From positions 124,001-188,000 of the forward strand of contig JAKVCC010000006.1 in NCBI GenBank assembly GCA_022448265.1: a stretch of 64,000 bases of DNA. The letters run 5' to 3'. The position numbers and the translations under genes were made by a program. The notes beneath the pieces were generated by a model that worked only from the letters and a program-made list of their open reading frames with translations, searched no databases and was not told where the DNA came from. Source of the DNA: Pirellulales bacterium (GTDB lineage: Bacteria; Planctomycetota; Planctomycetia; Pirellulales; Lacipirellulaceae). Of this stretch, positions 1 to 8,702 are shown piece by piece. Each line of letters opens with the position of its first letter. Within the stretch, counting starts at the first letter, position 1.

Positions 1-190
1 CTCGTAAGAAGGGGACGCGCGTGCCATCTTTTTTGACAACCTTGATGGCGGATTCTTCAATCCGCTCATAGGTTGTGTAGCGGCGTTTGCACTTCAAGCA
101 TTGCCGCCGCCTTCGAATAGCAAAGCCGTCTTGGCAGGCGCGGGAGTCAATAACGCGGTCGTTGTCCGTACGACAGAATGGGCATTTCAT
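1..190 (-). CDS. nrdR: NrdR transcriptional repressor, 5' part (runs off the window)
   Basis: The first 63 residues are present, with the ATG at 188-190; the rest lies beyond base 1. Seen: an N-terminal zinc ribbon with Cys3, Cys6, Cys31 and Cys34, the VIDSR motif, the arginine-rich IRRRRQC stretch and the [10 protein letters not shown] segment leading into the ATP-cone domain. All are hallmarks of NrdR. In this family the protein binds ATP/dATP and represses ribonucleotide reductase genes at NrdR boxes. No NrdR box can be judged here because the targets are not in the window. The open frame is intact up to the edge. Confidence 0.93.
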   Translation of the reverse strand, partial: MKCPFCRTDNDRVIDSRACQDGFAIRRRRQCLKCKRRYTTYERIEESAIKVVKKDGTRVPFLR

Positions 191-957
191 GAAAACAACT
201 ATACACGAGAGTTCCTATTCGTAAACCATCTTGGAAAATTTGCGGCGATAATCTGGTTTGTGCGGTGAATCCCTGAATGAATCCTGGGCAAAGATCGCTT
301 AGAAAGGATATTTTCAGACGGCAGAATGCGGCCAAACCGGCGCAATGCTCAATTAATATTGGAAATTTCGCCACCTAGTTCTACTGGCCAACTACGGGGG
401 AAGTAAAGCCGATGCGGTGCACGCAATACGAGGTTAAGGTCGTCCCTGGGGGCCGACCATGGGCAGTTCGAGCGAGATCATCTTGCGCAAGAACTGTGGC
501 AGGGGAGAGTCCCAAAACGGGCAATGATTGGTTTCTGGTTGGGCGTAGCAGTGTTTTCTTTGGATGTGTTTGTGTTTTCCGTGGCGGAGAGTTTTGGTGA
601 GAGAGGCTAGCTTGGGATTGATTCTACTGGTGTGACTGGAATTGTTCGGGCCGCTGTTTTATCGACCGATTTACGAGCATTGCTACTGGAGTAATCAGCG
701 TTTCGTCTACGAAAAGGGCCTTCTGTGATGGGGAATCAACTGGGTCGAGGCCATCGGCATCGACTGATCTTTCAGCAGGGGGTGATCGAGCAGATGTTGG
801 GAGTAGGCCCAATTTAGCTGCGCTCAAGCGATGAGTCACATTTCACCATCGAACCGCCAGGCATACAAAATAGTCGGGTTGTTGCCAAGATGATCGACAG
901 ATTTCGTCGCCAAGAACATGTCAGACGGGGCTTGCATGTTGAGGCGGTGTAGCGAGG
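191..957. other. Intergenic stretch with possible decayed coding remnant
   Basis: No intact gene is recognised. Around 640-960 the plus strand reads as broken, protein-like pieces in shifting frames (for example LFGPLFYRPIYEHCYW near 643, then a stop, then HRLIFQQGVIEQML in another frame). This suggests an old gene remnant of unknown identity. Short open frames at 412-600 (+) and 624-839 (-) have no recognisable motif and are not called as genes. The divergent start of nrdR implies a promoter near 190-300, but no clear -35/-10 boxes were identified. Confidence 0.3.
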
Positions 958-2478
958 CTATTTTTTGGCCTCTGTCCAGTCGCGGCGCTGGCGGCTGCTG
1001 GGGATGTTCATGGCTTTGCGGTATTTTGTCACTGTTCGACGGGCTACGGTGATGCCGCTCTTGGCTAGCTCTTCCACCAGCGCATCGTCGCTCAAAGGCT
1101 TGGCCTTATCTTCTTCGTCGACAATTTCTTGCAGTTTCAAACGCACCTTGTCCCACGCAACTTCCTCGCCATCGGCGCTGGTGGTGCCACCGACGAAAAA
1201 ACGTTTGAGCGGAAAGATGCCGCGGGGAGTTGCCATCCATTTGTCGTCAACAGCGCGGCTTACCGTCGTGACGTGGACACCAACCCGGTCTGCGACCTGT
1301 TGCATTTTGAGTGGTTCTATGTGTTCGGGGCCCTCGTCCAAAAACTTGATTTGATGGTCGACGATGGCTTGGGACACGCGCGTGAGTGTGCTGCGGCGCT
1401 GTTCGATCGCTTCGATCAGCCACTGCGCGGCATTGATTTTTTTCTTGATGTACTCACAAGTTTTTTTGTCTCCACTCGACATGGCCTGCTGCAACATCCG
1501 GCGGTGGTTTGGGCTAATGTAAAGTGTTGGTAACTCACCATCTTCCAGACGCACTTTATAGCCGCTTGCTTCCAGACGCTCTACGAAAATGTCTGGTGTG
1601 ACCGAAGGCGCAAAATTGTCGTTGAATTTTGAGCCTGGTTTCGGCTCGAGGGTCCGCAGGTCTTCCCAGGATTCGTTGATGGTTTCGATCGAGAAGCCTG
1701 TTTTTTTGGAAATCTTCGGGAGGCGATTGTTCTCCAGATCTTCCAGGTGGTTTTCGATGAGAACCTGCAATTCTTCATAAAAGAGCAGGCCGGGTGTCAG
1801 TTGCAACAGGAGGCATTCTTTGAGCGTCCGGCCGCCCACACCGGGCGGATCGAGCCGCTGGACAATCGATAACGCTTCGGTAGCCAGTTCCAGCTGCTGT
1901 ACTTGCCAATCCTTGGTATCGCCATTCTGGTCGGGCGGCGGGGAGGCGAGCTCTTCCAGGGGGGATTTGAGATAGCCGTTGCTATCGAGATTGTAGATAA
2001 TCCGCTCGCACATGCGGCGCAATTCATCACTCAAGTCATACCAACTTAGCTGGTGTTGCAGATAATCCAGCAAGGATTCTGGTCGCGACACCATGTTGGC
2101 CATCGCGTCGTGACGGCGGTCTCCTTCAGCTTCAATCTGCCCACGGGAGGGGCGACTTCGCTCTTCGTAGTCGGCGGGCATGTTGTCGGCCATGTTGAGC
2201 AGCCGCTCGAAGTCTTCCTCGTTGTTTGTGTCGTCTTTGACGACCAACTCCCGCTCTGCTTCGCTCGGAGCGTCTGCGTTGACAACCTCCTCGCCTGAAA
2301 ACGGTTCCTCCCCGGTCGGTTCGGCTTGATCGAGTACCGGATTATCTTCCATTTCCTGTTCGATGCGTTCTTGCAGCGCGACGATTGGCAACTGCAAAAT
2401 CTCCATGGACTGGATCATCCGCGGTGCAAGCACCTGCTTCTGAGCCATCTGCATCTGTTGGCCAAATGAGAGTCGCAT
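958..2478 (-). CDS. rpoN: RNA polymerase sigma-54 factor RpoN
   Basis: 506 residues from the ATG at 2476-2478. The open frame extends 48 codons further upstream, but those codons look non-coding and sigma-54 proteins normally begin just before the glutamine-rich region I seen here (FGQQMQMAQKQVL). The order is region I, an acidic region II (about residues 45-120), the core-binding region, a helix-turn-helix, and the RpoN box (ARRTVTKYRKAMNIPSS) close to the C-terminus, which recognises the -24 element. The protein directs core polymerase to -24/-12 promoters and needs an AAA+ activator. It stands alone, 254 bp downstream of ybaB. Its targets are unknown; I found no convincing -24/-12 site in the window. 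Confidence 0.95.
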   Translation of the reverse strand: MRLSFGQQMQMAQKQVLAPRMIQSMEILQLPIVALQERIEQEMEDNPVLDQAEPTGEEPFSGEEVVNADAPSEAERELVVKDDTNNEEDFERLLNMADNMPADYEERSRPSRGQIEAEGDRRHDAMANMVSRPESLLDYLQHQLSWYDLSDELRRMCERIIYNLDSNGYLKSPLEELASPPPDQNGDTKDWQVQQLELATEALSIVQRLDPPGVGGRTLKECLLLQLTPGLLFYEELQVLIENHLEDLENNRLPKISKKTGFSIETINESWEDLRTLEPKPGSKFNDNFAPSVTPDIFVERLEASGYKVRLEDGELPTLYISPNHRRMLQQAMSSGDKKTCEYIKKKINAAQWLIEAIEQRRSTLTRVSQAIVDHQIKFLDEGPEHIEPLKMQQVADRVGVHVTTVSRAVDDKWMATPRGIFPLKRFFVGGTTSADGEEVAWDKVRLKLQEIVDEEDKAKPLSDDALVEELAKSGITVARRTVTKYRKAMNIPSSRQRRDWTEAKK

Positions 2479-2659
2479 GGAAACTGCTAACTGGAATCTA
2501 AGGCAAAGGAACGCTGAAACATCCGAGCGGCATCTGTAGCATAATGTCATCTCTTGCCGAAGGTCAAACTTGGGGAGATGGGCAGTCTGGGTCCCTGGCG
2601 AAAGGGCTGGGGAATTAGACACAGCTTACCCCGCGCTTGGCACTGCGACGCAAGCTTTC

Positions 2660-2709
2660 CCAAGAGCTCAGGCACCCCAAGAGCTCAGGCACCCCAAGAG
2701 CTCAGGCAC
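2660..2709. repeat. Three tandem copies of a 17-bp unit
   Basis: The unit CCAAGAGCTCAGGCACC occurs at 2660-2676 and 2677-2693, and 16 of its 17 bases occur at 2694-2709, with no mismatches. Each copy has a SacI-like GAGCTC palindrome. It lies in the spacer between ybaB and rpoN. It is direct and head-to-tail without spacers, so it is not CRISPR. It is a simple minisatellite, most likely produced by slippage. Confidence 0.9.
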
Positions 2710-2732
2710 TTAGTTGAGAGAAGGCCAGGTTT

Positions 2733-3086
2733 TTAATCGGGAGGAGGAACGTTTCCCAGCTGGCCCAGTGCATCGCTCAGGCCGGGGATGCTCAGTCCGC
2801 CGGTCAGCGATTGCATATGCTGGGCATGAATTTGTTTGGCCTTGTCCTGGGCAGCATTGAATGCGGCGGGCAGCAAATCTTCCAACAACTCGCGATCTTG
2901 TTTTTCCATCAGTGTGGGGTCAATGCGGACCGCCAAGACTTCGCCCAGGCCATTTGCCTCCACCTCCACCATGCCCGCACCCGAGCTGCCCAGTACCCGT
3001 TTGGTCTTCAGTTCGGCAGACAACTCTTGCATCTTGCCGCCCATCTCCTGGGCTTGCTTCATGAGGTTTCCTAAGCCTTTTAGCAT
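2733..3086 (-). CDS. ybaB: YbaB/EbfC family nucleoid-associated protein
   Basis: 117 residues with a family-typical layout: an N-terminal helix rich in Met and Gln (LGNLMKQAQEMGGKMQEL), then the conserved core with GAGMVEVEANGLGEV and a second amphipathic helix ending in AAFNAAQDKAKQ. Members form dimers that bind DNA and influence nucleoid structure. It starts 11 bp after the dnaX stop, so the two genes are almost certainly cotranscribed. A dnaX-ybaB order is widespread in bacteria. The usual third partner, recR, is not next to it; rpoN follows instead. Confidence 0.93.
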   Translation of the reverse strand: MLKGLGNLMKQAQEMGGKMQELSAELKTKRVLGSSGAGMVEVEANGLGEVLAVRIDPTLMEKQDRELLEDLLPAAFNAAQDKAKQIHAQHMQSLTGGLSIPGLSDALGQLGNVPPPD

Positions 3087-3097
3087 GGTAGGGTCTC

Positions 3098-5008
3098 CTA
3101 GTCGTCTTGTTCAGGTGGTACGTAGCGGAGTTGTGATGGATCGCCGTCGAACATTTCTATGGCCTTTTTAACGAAAGGCTCTGCTGCCACGTCGGCCTGT
3201 TGCTGTCGACGGGACTTCGGTCGTTTTTTGGCCTGGTCGGCGGCGTCGACTCGACTGCGGACTTGCATCACTAAAGAGACTTCTGCCCCGCTAGCTTCTT
3301 GCAGGGCGCATTCCAACCGGGTTTGGTTATTAGCCCTCTGGCAATAATCGTGATGGAAAGCGTCGGCAAAACTGAGCATCACGCGACTCTGCGAATCGAT
3401 GGCGACTTCGTCGGCCTGCGAGGCATGGTCCAGAAGCATGCCCGTTAGCGAGTCGAGCGCCTGTTTCCAAACGGCTTCGATATTGTCGGTAGTCAGGGCG
3501 CCGGCGGCGCCCGGTGGCTGCGATGGAGGCTTGGGGGCCGACCGCCCAGGGCTATCCAGTGTGGCCTTGCCTGCCTCCAGGTCCTGCACCTCGGCAGGGC
3601 TGTCTCCTTTGGCAATGGCCGTTGTATCGCCAGGCGTGTCACTGCCTAAAACGGTTGCTGGTCCGGGGCTACCGGAGGATCCCGCTGGTGGCAGTTGGGC
3701 GCTCGTATCAGCGTTGCGCGGTGCGCGGATAGGAACTACAGCCGTGCGACTAGCAATCGCGTTTTTTTTTACGGTATCCGCTGTCGCGCCGGCGTCAGGG
3801 GTCTCCTGCAAGTGGCGGATCAGTGCTGCGACTTCCTCAAGATCTTCCAGGTGACACACACGCACCAGCGCCATCTCGGCCAGCGTACGGGCGTGAGAAC
3901 TTACCCGTAGCCGAGCTGATGTTTGATCGAGGATCTGCACGATTGCCAGCACGGTGGCCACGCCTAATTTTTCAGCCACTGCATGGATCTGTGCATGCTG
4001 GCCCGGCAGAGCGTACAACATCCGCGCCGGATCGCACCCGACCGCTTGGGTCATCACGTCTCGAAAATACCCGAGCAGTTGATCCAAAATCTGACTCACC
4101 TCAGCTCCTTCGTGGATCGCGGCTTCCAGCTCTTGAAGGGCCGCTGCCGCATTGCGCTCCACCAGTGGCGCCACTAATTGACTGAGTCGGGCCGCCGGGG
4201 CAATCCCGAGCATGCCCGTCACGTCCGCCGATGTGATCTTGTCGGCGCCGGTGGAAAGAAGCTGTTCCAGGAGCGATTGGCTATCGCGCATTGATCCGGC
4301 GGCGCGCATGGCAAGAATCTGCACGGCCTCGTCGTCGATCGAAACCCCTTCGCACCTGGCAATCTCGGTGAGCCGGGTTCGAATGTCGTCTGCTTCGATG
4401 CCTGCAAAATCATAACGTTGGCAGCGCGACAAGATGGTAATTGGAATCTTGTTCGGCTCGGTCGTTGCAAAAATGAATTTGACGTGTTCGGGCGGCTCCT
4501 CAAGCGTCTTGAGCAGAGCGTTGAAAGCCTCCTTCGTGAGCATGTGGACTTCGTCAATGATGTAGATCTTAAAGCGGGACCGGCTAGGACGCACGGCCAC
4601 GTTTTGCCGTAGCTGGCGGATCTCGTCGATACCCCGATTGCTGGCGCCGTCGATTTCCAGCACGTCGATGTCGTCGCCCGAGTTGATGCTCTGGCACGGT
4701 TCGCATTGATTGCAGGGCGTTGGAGAGGTGCCTTGGCCGCAGTTGAGCGCCTTGGCCAGAATGCGTGCTGCAGACGTTTTGCCGACCCCGCGGGCTCCAG
4801 TAAACAGATAGGCGTGACCCACCCGTTCGCTGGCGATGGCCCGAGTAAGGGCTTGCCAGACGTGCGTTTGGCCGATCAACTCGTCAAATGTTTGCGGCCG
4901 ATAGCGGCGGGCGACGACAACATAGTTTCCGGAAACATCATCGCCAGCGATTCGTTCGTCCGTGACTGGGTCGCCACCGGTTGGACAGGCATCATTTGGG
5001 AGGGCCAT
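3098..5008 (-). CDS. dnaX: DNA polymerase III subunit tau/gamma
   Basis: 636 residues from ATG 5008; an in-frame GTG at 5020 is the alternative start. Seen: a Walker A motif (GARGVGKTSAARILAKALNC), a zinc-binding cysteine group just after it (CNQCEPC), the Walker B/DEVH region (YIIDEVHML), sensor 1 (FIFATTEPNKIPITILSRCQRYDF), domain III, then a Pro/Ala-rich linker and a C-terminal tau domain. This is the clamp-loader ATPase. A run of nine A residues in the linker (3762-3770, about codon 413) reads in frame as V-K-K-N. One extra A or a -1 shift would lead to CGC GAT TGC TAG and stop after four codons, giving a gamma-like product of about 419 residues. The gene lies between the SRP RNA gene and ybaB. 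Confidence 0.96.
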   Translation of the reverse strand: MALPNDACPTGGDPVTDERIAGDDVSGNYVVVARRYRPQTFDELIGQTHVWQALTRAIASERVGHAYLFTGARGVGKTSAARILAKALNCGQGTSPTPCNQCEPCQSINSGDDIDVLEIDGASNRGIDEIRQLRQNVAVRPSRSRFKIYIIDEVHMLTKEAFNALLKTLEEPPEHVKFIFATTEPNKIPITILSRCQRYDFAGIEADDIRTRLTEIARCEGVSIDDEAVQILAMRAAGSMRDSQSLLEQLLSTGADKITSADVTGMLGIAPAARLSQLVAPLVERNAAAALQELEAAIHEGAEVSQILDQLLGYFRDVMTQAVGCDPARMLYALPGQHAQIHAVAEKLGVATVLAIVQILDQTSARLRVSSHARTLAEMALVRVCHLEDLEEVAALIRHLQETPDAGATADTVKKNAIASRTAVVPIRAPRNADTSAQLPPAGSSGSPGPATVLGSDTPGDTTAIAKGDSPAEVQDLEAGKATLDSPGRSAPKPPSQPPGAAGALTTDNIEAVWKQALDSLTGMLLDHASQADEVAIDSQSRVMLSFADAFHHDYCQRANNQTRLECALQEASGAEVSLVMQVRSRVDAADQAKKRPKSRRQQQADVAAEPFVKKAIEMFDGDPSQLRYVPPEQDD

Positions 5009-5071
5009 CGTGGGCAGCACCCGGGGTAGGTTGGGTCATTGCATGGGGCGAACCATTTCGACTACCAACGA

Positions 5072-5160
5072 GAGGCCCCCACACAAAGAAGCACAAGCTT
5101 ATGGCTGCAGTGTTTCCACCCTGACCAGGTTCGCAAGACTCCCATTGCAGAGGCCCCTCG
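5072..5160 (-). ncRNA. ffs: Small bacterial signal recognition particle RNA (4.5S type)
   Basis: Read on the minus strand, the conserved domain IV is plain: GCGAACCTGGTCAGG, then the GGAAAC tetraloop region, then GCAGCCATAAG. These are the Ffh-binding symmetric and asymmetric loops. The 5' GAGGGGCC and the 3' GGGGGCCTC pair to close the hairpin; the ends are set from this pairing and may be off by a few bases. The RNA forms the SRP with Ffh for cotranslational targeting. It lies about 60 bp upstream of dnaX on the same strand, an order also known from other bacteria. Confidence 0.9.
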
Positions 5161-5335
5161 TTGGATCGCCGAGGGTTCGGTCTTTTCCCCGATCCTCCTT
5201 TGTACGCTTCTGGAGGCCGCCCGTCAAAGGAGGGCTGGGGTGGTGGACCTGGAGATCCAGGATTTCAGATTGCGGATTGCAGATTTGCCCAGGCGGGTTA
5301 TTGTAATGTTGGGTCTTGGCGTGGTGGGCTGGTAG

Positions 5336-6298
5336 ATGTGTTCGATGGTCGATTTGCAATCATCTTTGTGGCGGGATCTTTATCCTTTCAAGTCCCACTT
5401 CTATGATCTGGGTGGATGCCGCTACCATTACCTGGATGAATTTGCGGCCGATGGGGCTGCGGCGCCCGGCTCCACCGGCGCCTCTTGGCAACCGCCCACA
5501 CTGCTGATGGTCCATGGAAATCCTACCTGGTCATTCCACTGGCGCAATCTGATACTAGCCCAGCGCGGCCACTACCGGTGCGTCGCTCCTGACCACCTGG
5601 GATGCGGGGCCAGCGATCTGCAGCGCCGTCCGCTGCGGTTGGTGGACCACATAGATCATTTAGTGCGATTGGTCGAAGGGCTCGATCTGCAGCGCGTAAC
5701 ACTGGTTGCTCAGGACTGGGGCGGGGCGATCGGTTTGGGAGCGCTGCTGCGTATGGAGAAGCGGTTTGAGCGGATCGTTTTGCTCAATACGGGTGCGTTT
5801 CCGCCGTGGTTTATCCCGTGGAGGATCCGCGTTTGCCGCTGGCCCGTGGTGGGCCGCCTGGCGGTGCAAGGGCTCAACGCGTTTTCGTTGGCTGCGCAAA
5901 CCATGACGCTCTCCCGCTCAGCCGGCCTGGATCCACGGGTAGCCAAGGCCTACCTGGCGCCGTATCACAACTGGCGCAGCCGCGCAGCCGTTTACCAATT
6001 TGTGCAAGATATTCCGCTGTCGCGGCGGCATCCGACTTGGCAAACCCTGGCCGAAATCGAGTCGCGACTCCCGGCGCTAGCCCAGTTACCGATCCAGTTG
6101 ATCTGGGGGATGCAAGATTGGTGCTTTAGGCCTGATTGCCTGGAGCGGTTTCGCCGCATCTGGCCAGAGGCTAAATGTCACCCCTTGGAAGACGTTGGGC
6201 ATTGGGTTCTGGAAGATGCCGCTGACGAGGCCATTGGATTAATCGGTGGTTGGCTGGACGCGACCCTCTCGGTTGGGCAGGGAAACGGCTTGCGATGA
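5336..6298 (+). CDS. Alpha/beta hydrolase, haloalkane dehalogenase/OleB-like
   Basis: 320 residues. Seen: the oxyanion-hole motif HGNPTW (His60), the nucleophile elbow VAQDWGG with an aspartate (Asp127) in place of the usual serine, a cap domain, the late acid segment IWGMQDWCF and a C-terminal catalytic His in DVGHWVLED. An Asp nucleophile in this family means haloalkane dehalogenase chemistry or OleB, the beta-lactone decarboxylase of long-chain olefin synthesis. OleD-like and OleC-like genes lie 8-12 kb away in this window, which favours OleB; OleA is not here. ATG 5345 is an alternative start. Its TGA overlaps the next start codon (ATGA). Confidence 0.8.
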   Translation: MCSMVDLQSSLWRDLYPFKSHFYDLGGCRYHYLDEFAADGAAAPGSTGASWQPPTLLMVHGNPTWSFHWRNLILAQRGHYRCVAPDHLGCGASDLQRRPLRLVDHIDHLVRLVEGLDLQRVTLVAQDWGGAIGLGALLRMEKRFERIVLLNTGAFPPWFIPWRIRVCRWPVVGRLAVQGLNAFSLAAQTMTLSRSAGLDPRVAKAYLAPYHNWRSRAAVYQFVQDIPLSRRHPTWQTLAEIESRLPALAQLPIQLIWGMQDWCFRPDCLERFRRIWPEAKCHPLEDVGHWVLEDAADEAIGLIGGWLDATLSVGQGNGLR

Positions 6299-7239
6299 CT
6301 GATCCCGTTCGTAGCACGCCGCCGCTGCCGCACCCTTCCTGTGGTGCCTGCGCAACGCTGGCGTGCATTTGGGAGGTGTCGGCTTTCAAACCAGGCAATG
6401 TGTACCCTGGTGCCGACTTCGAAAACGCGACCTGCGCCGATTTTTTCACGAGCGCCGCAGTCATCGGCCCGGTGATGGAGCAAGTGCCGGTGTTGGGTGT
6501 CGGTAAAGCCGTGCGCAACGCTGTCGAGGCTACGCAGTTGGCGGTAGGTGCCAATACCAATCTGGGCACGTTGCTACTGCTGGCGCCTCTGGCTGCGGTG
6601 CCCGCGTCGCGGCCACTTGTGCAAGGCGTTGCCGGCGTACTTGGGGCACTGGGCATTGTCGACACGCAGAATATCTACGAGGCCATTCGGCTGGCCGCGC
6701 CGGGTGCCCTCGGAACGGTTGCCAGCGCAGATGTCAACGCGCCCCAATCGCCTCCATTGACGCCGGTGGAAGTCATGAGGCTGGCCGCCCAGCGTGATCT
6801 GGTAGCCAGGCAATATGTCAACCAGTTCGAGCAAGTCTTTGAGGTTGCCGACCAGATCGAGTGCGGCATGCGAGAAGGCTTGGCACTTGGCGACTCGATC
6901 GTGCGTGCTTTTCTTGTCTTGTTGGCGGCCTTCCCCGACAGCCTGATCGCCCGCAAATGTGGCGCCCCCGTGGCCGAAGAGGCGACGCGGCGTGCTGCCG
7001 GGGTACTGGCCGCTGGCAGGCTGGGCGAGAGTGTCGTGGACAACGCGATTCGAGACTTCGACTCCTGGCTCCGCAGCGACGGCCACCGCCGCAATCCGGG
7101 AACCTCTGCCGATTTGGTCGCGGCCGGCCTCTTCACGCTTTTGCGAGAACAGCGAATAAACTGGCCAGTGAGGTTTTATCGTGAGGCGCGAGGAGTTAGG
7201 ATCGAGGAGTCAGAAGATTGCGACTTAGGTTTTTGTTGA
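6295..7239 (+). CDS. CitG-like (triphosphoribosyl-dephospho-CoA synthase family) protein
   Basis: 314 residues from ATG 6295, which overlaps the stop of the hydrolase gene as ATGA, so translation is probably coupled. An upstream TTG at 6250 is not favoured. Seen: the N-terminal ACATLACIWEVSAFKPGNVYPG segment (KPGNV is the family signature) and TNLGTLLLLAPL, both typical of CitG/MdcB proteins. Classical CitG makes the prosthetic-group precursor of citrate lyase, but no citrate lyase genes are here. CitG-like proteins are known next to methanopterin-dependent C1 genes in methylotrophs and planctomycetes; with the PTPS-like gene next and mch nearby, that role is the better inference. The exact reaction is unknown. 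Confidence 0.75.
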   Translation: MTDPVRSTPPLPHPSCGACATLACIWEVSAFKPGNVYPGADFENATCADFFTSAAVIGPVMEQVPVLGVGKAVRNAVEATQLAVGANTNLGTLLLLAPLAAVPASRPLVQGVAGVLGALGIVDTQNIYEAIRLAAPGALGTVASADVNAPQSPPLTPVEVMRLAAQRDLVARQYVNQFEQVFEVADQIECGMREGLALGDSIVRAFLVLLAAFPDSLIARKCGAPVAEEATRRAAGVLAAGRLGESVVDNAIRDFDSWLRSDGHRRNPGTSADLVAAGLFTLLREQRINWPVRFYREARGVRIEESEDCDLGFC

Positions 7240-7291
7240 ACTGACGTGTTTCTAGCTTTCCGGTCCTCGCTCCTCGCTCCTCGCTTCGCCC

Positions 7292-7783
7292 ATGTCCTCC
7301 AACTACCGCGTCCGCATCGAAAAAGAGCGACTGGTATTTAGTGCTGCCCATTTTATCACCTATGACGGTGATGTTTGTGAGCCGCTGCACGGTCACAATT
7401 ACCATGTGGCGGCAGAAGTACGGGGGCCATTGGATGAAAATCAGTACGTGATTGACTTCATTGTCTTGCGTGATGCCTTGCAGGTGATTGTCGATTCTTT
7501 GGATCACCGCATGCTCTTGCCCACCGGCCACCCGACGATCTCAGTGATTCAGCAGGCCGGCGAGGTCGAAGTGACGCACGGGCAGCGGCGGTGGGTCTTT
7601 CCGCAGCAAGACTGCGTGCTGCTGCCCGTCCCCAACACGACTGCCGAGGTCCTCGCACGTCATATTGGCGGGGAGTTGCTTCGCAAGCTCCAGGAGCAAG
7701 TGGGCACCCGACCCACCTATCTCAGCATCGCGGTGGACGAGTGCGACGGGCAGTGGGGAATTTGGGAGTCGACGGACGAGTAA
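7292..7783 (+). CDS. 6-pyruvoyltetrahydropterin synthase / QueD family protein
   Basis: 163 residues. Seen: the zinc ligands of the PTPS fold, one His in FSAAHF and two in HGHNY, with the catalytic Cys just before the latter (CEPLHGHNY). The C-terminal part holds TTAEVLARHI and a conserved VDECDGQWG segment. Family members act on 7,8-dihydroneopterin triphosphate in pterin, queuosine or methanopterin synthesis. Neighbourhood with a CitG-like gene, and mch 11 kb away, suggests a methanopterin-type cofactor, but queuosine synthesis cannot be excluded. About 50 bp separate it from the preceding gene; that gap holds a short CTCGCTCCT repeat. Confidence 0.82.
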   Translation: MSSNYRVRIEKERLVFSAAHFITYDGDVCEPLHGHNYHVAAEVRGPLDENQYVIDFIVLRDALQVIVDSLDHRMLLPTGHPTISVIQQAGEVEVTHGQRRWVFPQQDCVLLPVPNTTAEVLARHIGGELLRKLQEQVGTRPTYLSIAVDECDGQWGIWESTDE

Positions 7784-7958
7784 CCGTGTGCCAGTTTCTA
7801 GAGGCGGAAACATCTTCTGAAGCGTTAAAGTCGATTTATGTTGACTAGTCAGATGCGCCGATCCCTCCAGGAAAGATGTGGGTCGTCTTTTGCGAGCGTT
7901 TACCCCACGAGTTGGGCGCACCCGCCTGCCTCCTGTTTTTGGCTATTTGTGAGCTGCC

Positions 7959-8494
7959 ATGCCGGATATCCACAAAGCGGCTGTGTTGCTTACTTCGCTG
8001 CCGGTGGCATTGACCAAGCAAAAAACTTAGTGCAGAAATCGCTCAAAAAAACGCAAATGACACGCTCAATAGTATTGGGCAGTCGTTCAGATCTGTGCCG
8101 TTTTCCTTCTTGCGGCAGGTGGATAGCCAGAACGTCCTGGCTTGTATCATTGACGAACATCCCCAGACGATTGTCCTGATTTCTTTAGCATATCCCCGCG
8201 GCGGCGGGGCGGAGATTCTGGCCGGCCTTGCTCCAGATCAGCAGTTGCAAGTTGTGCAGCCCATATCCTCGTTGGGTTAAACCAGTCCAGAGATCATCGA
8301 ACAAGTTGAGCAGGGCCTGGAAAGACGTATGTCGAGCGTCATGAGTTAGAGCTTCGGAAATGCCGGGGCGTGGGCGCCGTTGCCAAGATGCTCAAAGAAG
8401 AGATGGAATTCTCTGCGCAGTCAAGTTTTTGGTCGGCGAGGGCAAGCAACAGGAGATTGTTGATATTGCTTGTCTCCTGGAAGATTCGGGTTAG
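7959..8494 (+). pseudogene. fliG: Degraded fliG (flagellar motor switch protein)
   Basis: Starts with an ATG giving MPDIHKAAVLLTSLPVALTK, the FliG N-terminal signature, then hits a TAG. From about 8098 another frame reads PFSFLRQVDSQNVLACIIDE followed by HPQTIVLISL and AEILAGLAPDQQLQ, a close match to the FliG middle domain, and stops at TAA (8278). In that frame it resumes as TSPEIIEQVEQGLERRMSSV and stops at TAG. Further pieces of the C-terminal half run to about 8494 in shifted frames. Several stops and frameshifts, plus loss of most of the N-terminal domain, make it non-functional. No other flagellar switch or export gene is in the window. Confidence 0.85.
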
Positions 8495-8702
8495 TTAGAA
8501 CTTGACACGGGTGGTAAGTAAGAGGAATTGGTGCAGTAGGGGTTGCCAGGTGCCCCTTTCGAGTTGCCGTTGCGGGTTGCAATTCTGGGTTAAAAGTCGC
8601 TATCTCCTTTCTGGCTTTCCTTCCGGACTCACGCTCCCCCTTCCACCCTCCCCCCCCTGTCGATTAGCATAATCTGCTGTTACGTCTTGACAGCGGAGAT
8701 GC

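Noticed and set aside
412-600. Open frame of 62 codons on the plus strand
   Set aside because: No recognisable motif, no ribosome site and a composition typical of chance frames; the region reads as broken remnants instead.
2660-2709. Repeats considered as a CRISPR array
   Set aside because: The copies are directly abutting with no spacers, only three, and there are no cas genes.
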